A stretch of 64,000 nt of DNA from JAVBPR01 sp031549485. Its GTDB lineage: Bacteria > Bacillota > Clostridia > Oscillospirales > Feifaniaceae. Position 1 is the first letter of the stretch, and every line of letters begins with the position of its first letter. This document shows positions 33,897 through 40,663 of the stretch, piece after piece. The notes under the pieces are model-generated. The model worked only from the letters and a program-made list of their open reading frames with translations. It had not been told where the DNA came from and made no database searches. The stretch covers positions 1 to 64,000 of the forward strand of contig JAVBPR010000015.1 of the NCBI GenBank assembly GCA_031549485.1, written 5' to 3'. Position numbers and translations under genes: made by a program.

Positions 33897-35165
33897 ATGG
33901 AAAATATATTTCTCGGCGGCGTAGGGGCCGACCTTTCGGATGCCGAAATAAAGCGAGCTCTCGAAAAAGCGGTTTCGGGGAAAAGCCTTAAAAAAGTTCT
34001 TCTTGTTCCGCCCGATATAACCCGCTTTAACTCATACGCGGGCCCTATTGCGGGGATGCTCTACGAACTTATGCCGGGTGTTGTCGTTGATGTTCTTCCC
34101 GCGCTCGGAACCCATGTTCCGATGGACAGGGAAGAGGCGGCGAAAATGTATCCCGCGCTGCCTTTTGAAAACTTTTATCCACACCGCTGGAAAGAGGATA
34201 TTGTAAAGCTTGGCGAGGTTCCGGCAGAATATGTTTCCGAAGTTTCGGAAGGATATATGAACAACGCCATCGCGGTCGAGGTCAATAAAATGATTCTCGA
34301 CAAAAGCTATGACCTTATTATTTCGATAGGTCAGGTCGTCCCGCACGAGGTTGTGGGAATGGCAAACTACCTTAAAAATATTTTCGTCGGCTGCGGCGGA
34401 TTTGACATGATAAATTACAGCCACTATCTCGGCGCGCTTTACGGCATGGAGCGAATGATGGGTCGCGATTTCTCACCGGTTCACAAAATTTTTGACTACG
34501 CCGCCGAAAAGTATCTTCAGGATATTCCGCTTCTTTTCGTTCTGACCGTCACCAGCCCGAATCACGAGGAGAAAAGAACGGTTGTAAACGCCGTTTCGAT
34601 AGGCGAAACGCGCGACACCTTTGAGAAAGCGGTCGCCGTCAGTCAAAAGCAAAATCTCACCTTTCTTGAGCAGCCGCTTAAAAAGGTTATCGTTTATCTC
34701 GAGCCGTTTGAGTTTAGAACAACATGGCTCGGCAACAAGGCGGTTTACCGTACAAGGATGGCGATTGCCGACGGCGGAGAGCTTATAATCGTAGCGCCCG
34801 GCGTTGCAGGCTGCGGCGAGGACGCGGAAAACGACAGGATAATTAAAAAATACGGATATTACGGACGGGACAGCGTGCTTAAATCGGTCGCCGAAAATGA
34901 GGACCTCGCAAATAATCTTTCGGTTGCGGCGCATCTTATTCACGGTTCGTCCGAGGGACGATTTACAGTAACCTACTGCACCGACAAGCTCTCGAAAGAG
35001 CAAGTTGAGGCTGTCGGATTCAAACATCTTCCCTTGGCGGAAGCACCGGATATTTCGGGGCTTCGCGACGGGATGAACGACCTGCGCGTCGAAGAGGTTT
35101 TTTATATCAGCAATCCCGCTTTGGGGCTCTGGGCGCACCGCGAAAAATTCGATGCTCAAAAATAG
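33897..35165 (+). CDS. LarA-like nickel-dependent hydroxyacid racemase/epimerase
   Basis: 422 residues from the ATG at 33897, two bases after the previous stop. DUF2088/LarA N-domain with DITR (substrate Arg region), LGTHVPM (His of the LarA GTH-x-PM motif) and PHEVVGMANYLKNIFVG, where a Lys stands at the position that bears the nickel-pincer cofactor in LarA. C-domain follows (about 270-422). LarA enzymes racemise lactate; homologues epimerise C2 of sugar acids such as gluconate. The sugar-acid neighbours here favour an aldonate or related substrate. larB, larC and larE are not in this window. Confidence 0.8.
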   Translation: MENIFLGGVGADLSDAEIKRALEKAVSGKSLKKVLLVPPDITRFNSYAGPIAGMLYELMPGVVVDVLPALGTHVPMDREEAAKMYPALPFENFYPHRWKEDIVKLGEVPAEYVSEVSEGYMNNAIAVEVNKMILDKSYDLIISIGQVVPHEVVGMANYLKNIFVGCGGFDMINYSHYLGALYGMERMMGRDFSPVHKIFDYAAEKYLQDIPLLFVLTVTSPNHEEKRTVVNAVSIGETRDTFEKAVAVSQKQNLTFLEQPLKKVIVYLEPFEFRTTWLGNKAVYRTRMAIADGGELIIVAPGVAGCGEDAENDRIIKKYGYYGRDSVLKSVAENEDLANNLSVAAHLIHGSSEGRFTVTYCTDKLSKEQVEAVGFKHLPLAEAPDISGLRDGMNDLRVEEVFYISNPALGLWAHREKFDAQK

Positions 35166-35174
35166 GGGAAATAT

Positions 35175-36584
35175 ATGAAAGTTCTTGTTTTGGAGAGCAG
35201 CACCGCCTCCGCAAAGGCGATGCTGTATGACAGCGAAAAAGGAATAATAAAAAGCGAGAGCGTTACATACGACGAAAGCGTTTGCGATATCGTCACGCAG
35301 GACGCAAACGGGGTAGTCGACGCCGTTTTAAGAGTCGGCGCGTCGGTTGCGAGCGGGCAGGAAATCGAAGCGGTCGCGCTCTCGGGAATATGGCACAGCT
35401 TTCTTATCTGCGACAGCGCGTATCGCCCGAAAAGCAGGATTTATACCTGGGCGTTTATCGGCGCCTCAAAGCAGGCGGAAAAAGTCCGCGCAGATGCGGC
35501 ACTTTCGGACGAGATTTATCAGAAAACCGGTTGCGCCGTAAACGCGCTTTATCCGCTTTATAAGGCGATGCTTCTTAAAGACCAAATCGGCAAAGACGAT
35601 AAAGTGATGGCGCAGGGCGACTATCTTTTTTACAGTCTTACGGGGGAGTATCTTACAAGCGACTGCCTTGCTTCCGGTTCCGCGATGCTCGACCTAAAGG
35701 CAAAGGACTATGACGACGGGTTGCTGAAATTCTGCGGACTTTCGAGAGAGCAGCTTCCCGAAATTGTCGATTATAAAAAAACCGCTCCGCTTTCGGAAAA
35801 AGCCGCCGCGGTGCTTGGAATAAAGGCGGGAATCCCGGTCGTTACCGCGCACTCGGACGGCGCGATGAATCAGGTCGGTGCGGGCGCGACAAAAAAAGGC
35901 GTTATGACCTTTTCGGTCGGCACAAGCAGCGCGATTAGGCTTGTTTCGGATACTCCGGTAACTCCGCAGGGCGGCGGCACATGGTGCTATCTCGCACCCG
36001 GCTCTTATCTTGTCGGCGCGGCAACCCAAGGCTCGACAAACTGTGTCGACTGGTTTGCAGGCGGGATTCTCGGCGGCGCGAAAAAATACCGCGAGCTTGA
36101 AGATCCGATAGAATTTAAAGATGACAACCCGTATTTTCTGCCCTTTATTTTCGGCGAGCGCTGTCCGGGTTGGAACGATAAGCGAAAAGGCGGATTTTAC
36201 GGCATCGGCCCCTCGCACAAAGACAGCGATTTGTTTTACGCGATTTTGGAAGGCGTTTTATTCAACGTTTTCCATTGCTATAAAATTCTCACCGACGTCG
36301 CAAAAGAGCCGGACGTTATAAAACTTTCGGGCGGAATTGTAAAAAGCCCTGTTTGGAGCAAAATGCTCACCTCGATTTGGCAAAGGGAATTTACAATAGA
36401 CAAAACCGACCAGGCGTCGATGCTCGGCGGCGCGGCGCTTGCGCTTCATGCGGCGGGCGGGCTTTCGGATATCCGCGCATTCGGCGGAGCGGGAGAGCGG
36501 CAGCTTCTTCCTGACAAAGAGTTGGCGGGATATTTTGAAAAACGATTTGAAAATTATTTAAAATTATATAAAGGAGCAATGTAA
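35175..36584 (+). CDS. FGGY family carbohydrate kinase (gluconokinase-like)
   Basis: 469 residues. Actin-like ATPase fold: N-terminal VLVLESSTASAKAMLYD phosphate loop, ALSGIWHSFLICD, the Gly-rich FSVGTSSAIRL (about 253) and the C-domain IKLSGGIVKSPVWSKML (about 395-411) adenosine motif. The gluconokinase-like branch phosphorylates sugar acids. It lies between the LarA-like gene and the aldolase, as expected for phosphorylating an (epimerised) 2-keto or aldonic acid. Confidence 0.85.
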   Translation: MKVLVLESSTASAKAMLYDSEKGIIKSESVTYDESVCDIVTQDANGVVDAVLRVGASVASGQEIEAVALSGIWHSFLICDSAYRPKSRIYTWAFIGASKQAEKVRADAALSDEIYQKTGCAVNALYPLYKAMLLKDQIGKDDKVMAQGDYLFYSLTGEYLTSDCLASGSAMLDLKAKDYDDGLLKFCGLSREQLPEIVDYKKTAPLSEKAAAVLGIKAGIPVVTAHSDGAMNQVGAGATKKGVMTFSVGTSSAIRLVSDTPVTPQGGGTWCYLAPGSYLVGAATQGSTNCVDWFAGGILGGAKKYRELEDPIEFKDDNPYFLPFIFGERCPGWNDKRKGGFYGIGPSHKDSDLFYAILEGVLFNVFHCYKILTDVAKEPDVIKLSGGIVKSPVWSKMLTSIWQREFTIDKTDQASMLGGAALALHAAGGLSDIRAFGGAGERQLLPDKELAGYFEKRFENYLKLYKGAM

Positions 36585-36585
36585 A

Positions 36586-37239
36586 ATGACAAGACAGGAA
36601 ATAGTTAAAAAGATGACCGACTGCGGCCTCGTGGCGGTAGTTCGGGCGGACAACGCGGAGCAGGCAAAAAAAATCAGCGAGGCTTGCATAGCAGGCGGAA
36701 TCGCGGCTATCGAAATTACCTTTACCGTTTCGGGCGCGCTCGACATCATTAAAGAGCTTTCCTCTACGGTTGATCCCGAAAAAATCATCATCGGCGCGGG
36801 CACCGTTCTCGATCCCGAAACCGCAAGAGCAGCAATCCTTGCGGGCGCGCGCTATGTCGTTTCGCCGAGCCTTAATGTTGAAACTGTAAAAATGTGCAAC
36901 AGATACAATGTTCCGGTTATGCCCGGCGCGATGACCATCAAAGAAGTTGTTGAAGCACTTGAAGCCGGCGCGGATATCATCAAAATTTTCCCCGGTGAGC
37001 TCTTCGGACCGAAAATCATCAAAGCATTCTCCGGCCCGATTCCGCAGGCACAGATGATGCCGACAGGCGGCGTCACCGTCGATAATGTCGACGAGTGGAT
37101 TAAAGCGGGCGCGGTTGCTGTCGGTGCAGGCGGATCGCTCACAGCCGGCGCGAAAACAGGCGACTACGAGAGCATCACGAGAATTGCAAAAGAGTTCATT
37201 GCGAACATTCAAAAAGCAAGAAGCGAGATGAAGAAATAA
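36586..37239 (+). CDS. eda: KDPG/KHG-type aldolase
   Basis: 217 residues, class I aldolase barrel. VAVVRADNAEQA at the start, AIEITFTVSG with the catalytic Glu, GAGTVLDPETA, MPGAMT and IIKIFPGE with the Schiff-base Lys (about residue 135), and PTGGVTVDN. Cleaves 2-keto-3-deoxy-6-phosphogluconate-like compounds to pyruvate and a triose phosphate. One base after the kinase stop; its stop overlaps the next start (TAATG). Confidence 0.9.
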   Translation: MTRQEIVKKMTDCGLVAVVRADNAEQAKKISEACIAGGIAAIEITFTVSGALDIIKELSSTVDPEKIIIGAGTVLDPETARAAILAGARYVVSPSLNVETVKMCNRYNVPVMPGAMTIKEVVEALEAGADIIKIFPGELFGPKIIKAFSGPIPQAQMMPTGGVTVDNVDEWIKAGAVAVGAGGSLTAGAKTGDYESITRIAKEFIANIQKARSEMKK

Positions 37240-38189
37240 TGAAAAAAGTTATTGTAACTGCGCGCTCGTTTGCGCAGGCGGACGATGCGCCGATAAAACT
37301 TCTCGAGGCAAACGGTTGCGAAGTCAAAAAAATCGCGACAGGCAAACCGATGACCGCGGAGGAGCTTATTCCGTATATCGCGGATGCGGATGCGGTTATC
37401 GCCGGGCTTGACGTCTACAGTGACGAGGTTATTTCGGCGGGCAAAAACCTTAAAGTTATTTCGAGATACGGTGTTGGCTACGATAAAGTTGACCTCGCTT
37501 CCGCGACAAAAAACGGCGTTGCGGTAACCTTTACTCCAGGCACAAACGAAAATTCTGTTGCCGACCTTGCGATGGCGCTCATGCTTTCGGCGGCGCGGTT
37601 TGTTCCTTCGGTCAACGCCGATGTTAAAAACGGCGGCTGGGGCAGAACTCTCGGCGGCGAGATGTGGGGCAAAACGCTCGGCGTAATCGGTCTCGGCCGA
37701 ATCGGCAAGGGCGTTGTAAGGCGCGCAAAAGGCTTTAATATGAATGTGATTTGCTTCGAAAAATTCCCGGATGAGGAATTCGGGAAAGAATTCGGCGTAA
37801 AATACACCGACCTTGACGATGTTATCAAAAACTCCGATTTTATCACCATTCACGTTCCGCTCCTGCCTGAAACAAAAGGCATGATAAGCACAAAGGAATT
37901 TGAAATGATGAAGAAAACGGCTGTTATCGTCAATACCGCCAGAGGCGGAATCGTTGACGAAGCTGCGCTTGCGGTTGCTCTTGAAAAGGGTGAAATCGCC
38001 GCCGCCGGACTTGACGCAACCGAGCAGGAACCGCCGGTCGGAAGTCCGCTCCTTAAAATCGACAGCTGCATAATCACCTCGCATATCGGCGGATTCACGC
38101 GCGACGCCGTTGCGAATATGGGCATGATGGCTGCCGAAAATGCCGTCGCTGTCTTAAACGGGCAGGAATGCAAATTCAAAGTTAATTAA
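37239..38189 (+). CDS. D-isomer specific 2-hydroxyacid dehydrogenase
   Basis: 316 residues. NAD-binding GLGRIGKGVVRRA (about 147-159) with preceding LGVI, catalytic Arg in NTARGGIVDE (about 228), Glu in ATEQEPP and His in SHIGGFT (about 285). The SerA/phosphoglycerate dehydrogenase-like group, here without an ACT domain. In this operon it may reduce 2-keto acids to hydroxyacids, or oxidise the sugar acid before the aldolase step. Last gene before a strong terminator. Confidence 0.88.
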   Translation: MKKVIVTARSFAQADDAPIKLLEANGCEVKKIATGKPMTAEELIPYIADADAVIAGLDVYSDEVISAGKNLKVISRYGVGYDKVDLASATKNGVAVTFTPGTNENSVADLAMALMLSAARFVPSVNADVKNGGWGRTLGGEMWGKTLGVIGLGRIGKGVVRRAKGFNMNVICFEKFPDEEFGKEFGVKYTDLDDVIKNSDFITIHVPLLPETKGMISTKEFEMMKKTAVIVNTARGGIVDEAALAVALEKGEIAAAGLDATEQEPPVGSPLLKIDSCIITSHIGGFTRDAVANMGMMAAENAVAVLNGQECKFKVN

Positions 38190-38199
38190 TAATAACAGC

Positions 38200-38234
38200 A
38201 AAACGCCGCCGGTTATGCCGGCGGCGTTTTATTG
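38200..38234 (+). terminator. Terminator of the sugar-acid operon
   Basis: 13-bp GC-rich perfect stem (38200-38212 with 38218-38230, loop TTATG), followed by TTTTATTG. Confidence 0.92.
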
Positions 38235-38255
38235 TACAGAAAAAAATAACTGGGC

Positions 38256-38284
38256 TTTAAATTGGACAGGAAATATTATACAAT
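38256..38284 (+). promoter_or_regulatory. Candidate promoter of the WYL regulator gene
   Basis: TTTAAA (38256-38261), a 17-bp spacer and TACAAT (38279-38284), 22 bases upstream of the TTG start. Confidence 0.4.
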
Positions 38285-38306
38285 ATAGTTAAAGGAGGGG
38301 ATAATA

Positions 38307-39284
38307 TTGGCAAAAAGCAGCAACCAAAAACTGAAACTTCTCTATTTGATGAAGTTTTTTCTCACCGCGACCGACGAGGAGCACCCGCTTACAGTAAACG
38401 AATTGGCGGAAAGGCTGGCGGAAAAGGATATCAAGGCGGAGCGCAAAAGTCTTTATGACGATATTGAAACCCTCCGCCTGTTCGGATTTGATATAATATG
38501 CGAAAAATCGAAAAAAACGGGATATTATATCGGCTCAAGGGAATTTGAGCTTCCTGAGCTGAAACTGCTTGCAGACGCCGTTGCAAGCTCGAAATTTATC
38601 ACCGAAAAAAAGAGCCGAGAGCTTATAAAAAAACTTTCCGGCCTTTCTTCGGCTTATCAGGCGGACAGCATGAAACGCCAGATTTTTGTTATCAACCGCC
38701 TCAAAAAAGGCAACGAGAAAATCTATTATAATATTGACGAGATACACCGCGCGATTTCGGAAAACAGGGAAATTTGCTTTAAATATTTTGATTTTAACGA
38801 GCGCAAGGAAAAGATTTACCGCGGCGACGGCAAAAGATATGTCGTCTCTCCGCTTGCGCTTGTCTGGGATGATGAAAACTATTATCTGCTTGCCGATTAT
38901 GAAAATCACTCGGGCATAACCCATTTTAGAGTGGATAAAATCGAGGATATAGAAGAGACCGGCAATAAGCGAAATAAACCGCAGAATTTTGAGCTTGAGC
39001 GGTACAAAAGCATGATTTTCGAGATGTGGGGCGGCGAGGTAAAACGGGTAAAACTTCGCTTTTCAAATGACCTTGCAAGCGTTGCCATCGACCGTTTCGG
39101 GAAAGACGTCAGCATCCAGCGCGAAAAGGACAGCTTCACGATAAGCGCGGAAATCGCCGTTTCGCCGACATTTTTTTCATATATTTTCAAGTTCGGCGGC
39201 AAGGTTAAAATTGTTTCGCCGAAAGACGTAAAGGCCGAGTACGACAAAATGCTTTGCAAATGCATTGATGCAAATAACGAATAA
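38307..39284 (+). CDS. WYL domain-containing transcriptional regulator
   Basis: 325 residues from a TTG start (AAAGGAGGGG upstream). N-terminal winged helix-turn-helix (about 1-75: LTVNELAERLAEKDIKAERKSLYDDIETL), middle WYL domain (about 145-220: KRYVVSPLALVWDDENYYLLADYEN, the WYL position with a YYL core) and a WCX C-terminal domain. WYL proteins sense nucleic-acid or small-molecule ligands. No adjacent target operon is obvious; the sugar-acid operon upstream ends at a terminator. Confidence 0.88.
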   Translation: MAKSSNQKLKLLYLMKFFLTATDEEHPLTVNELAERLAEKDIKAERKSLYDDIETLRLFGFDIICEKSKKTGYYIGSREFELPELKLLADAVASSKFITEKKSRELIKKLSGLSSAYQADSMKRQIFVINRLKKGNEKIYYNIDEIHRAISENREICFKYFDFNERKEKIYRGDGKRYVVSPLALVWDDENYYLLADYENHSGITHFRVDKIEDIEETGNKRNKPQNFELERYKSMIFEMWGGEVKRVKLRFSNDLASVAIDRFGKDVSIQREKDSFTISAEIAVSPTFFSYIFKFGGKVKIVSPKDVKAEYDKMLCKCIDANNE

Positions 39285-39340
39285 AATGGCTGGAATTTGA
39301 AATATTATCAGAGACTCGAATCTCTATATGGGGTGATTTT

Positions 39341-39541
39341 ATGATATCGTATGAGCCTTTTTGGAAGACATTAAAAGAAAAAAGTATAACAAGTTATGCG
39401 CTGACTAAGAAAATGAATGTAAAAGAATCGACTTTATATCGAATAAGAAAAGGCAAACCGATGACGACAACTACACTGGATGATTTATGCAGAGTTTTAA
39501 CCTGCGAAGTCGGAGATATTATCAAATATATTTCTAAATAA
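39341..39541 (+). CDS. Small Cro/C1-type HTH regulator (YozG-like)
   Basis: 66 residues. One HTH domain: YALTKKMNVKESTLYRIRKGKPMTTTTLDDLCRVL with the usual tail CEVGDIIKYI. SD GGGGTGATTTT before the ATG. Such short proteins are common regulators with unknown targets. It is followed directly by a bidirectional terminator. Confidence 0.82.
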   Translation: MISYEPFWKTLKEKSITSYALTKKMNVKESTLYRIRKGKPMTTTTLDDLCRVLTCEVGDIIKYISK

Positions 39542-39545
39542 TAAA

Positions 39546-39580
39546 AACGAGGCGGGCAATTTGCCCGCCTCGTTACTTTA
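39546..39580. terminator. Bidirectional terminator
   Basis: AACGAGGCGGGC (39546-39557) pairs with GCCCGCCTCGTT (39563-39574). It lies between the converging HTH and HD-GYP genes. Confidence 0.88.
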
Positions 39581-39585
39581 TATTT

Positions 39586-40638
39586 TTACATCGCATGCGA
39601 AAGGTTTTGAAAATCGTTTTCGACCTCAAGAAAAACTTCGATAATGTCGGGATCGAACTGAGTTCCGGCGCCTTCTTTAATAATATCGACAGCTTTTTCA
39701 TGCGGCATCGCCGCTTTATAGCACCGCTCTGCGACAAGGGCGTCGTAGACGTCGACAATCGAAAGAATCCGGGCGGAAAGGGGAATATCAAGGCCTTTTT
39801 TGCCCTCGGGATAACCGTGTCCGTCCCAGCGCTCGTGGTGATATTTGCAAATATCTTCGCAGTGCTTGAGATATATTGCGTCCCCTGTAAGGGCGGACGA
39901 AATATTATGCAAAACCTCGCTGCCTATTGTTGTATGCGTTTTCATAATCTCGAATTCGTCTTCGCTTAGCTTGCCGGGTTTCAAAAGGATAGAATCGGGA
40001 ATGCCGACCTTGCCGATATCATGCAAAACCGATGCGCGAATAATCGCGTCACAGTTTCCTTCGAGAAGCTGCTCACGGAAAACGGGCTTGTTCAGCATCC
40101 GCACTGCAAGAATTTTCATAAGCTCTCTTGTGCGGCGGATATGCTCGCCCGATTCAAGGCTGCGGCACTCGATAATATCAGCCATCGATTCAAGCATACG
40201 CTCATGGGTTATGGTCAGCTCTTCGGTTTTCTGCAAAACCAAATGCTCGAGATTTGTGCTGTACTGATAAAGGCGGATGTTGTTATCTACACGCGCCTTG
40301 ACAACGTCGGGGTTAAACGGTTTTGGGATATAGTCGACCGCGCCCGCGTGAAGTCCTTTGGATTCGTTCGCGTCGGCGTCGGCGGCGGTGATGAATAGAA
40401 CCGGTATTTTTTCGGTAAGCTCATTTGATTTAATAAGGCTTAAAACTTCGAAACCGTCCATATCCGGCATCATAATATCCAAAAGAATGGCAGCGGGAAG
40501 CTCCTCGGTATGGAAGAGGTAATCAATAGCTTCGACTCCCCCGGGCATATCGGCAACTTCATAGTCCTCGCTCAGAATTTCGCGAAGAATCAGTCTATTA
40601 AGCTCAATATCATCAACTACAAGTACAAGTGGCTTCAT
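39586..40638 (-). CDS. Response regulator with HD-GYP output domain
   Basis: 350 residues. Receiver domain (1-125) with DDIELN, phospho-acceptor Asp in AILLDIMMPDMDG (about 56) and the KPF Lys (about 107). A linker helix leads to the HD-GYP domain (about 150-345) with HDIGKVGIPDSIL, HHERWDGHGYP and SIVDVYDAL. Likely a cyclic-di-GMP phosphodiesterase controlled by phosphorylation. SD TAGGAG upstream. It is 25 bases downstream of the hybrid kinase gene, its probable phosphodonor. Confidence 0.92.
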   Translation of the reverse strand: MKPLVLVVDDIELNRLILREILSEDYEVADMPGGVEAIDYLFHTEELPAAILLDIMMPDMDGFEVLSLIKSNELTEKIPVLFITAADADANESKGLHAGAVDYIPKPFNPDVVKARVDNNIRLYQYSTNLEHLVLQKTEELTITHERMLESMADIIECRSLESGEHIRRTRELMKILAVRMLNKPVFREQLLEGNCDAIIRASVLHDIGKVGIPDSILLKPGKLSEDEFEIMKTHTTIGSEVLHNISSALTGDAIYLKHCEDICKYHHERWDGHGYPEGKKGLDIPLSARILSIVDVYDALVAERCYKAAMPHEKAVDIIKEGAGTQFDPDIIEVFLEVENDFQNLSHAM

Positions 40639-40663
40639 GGCACAAACTCCTAAAAGTTAAATA

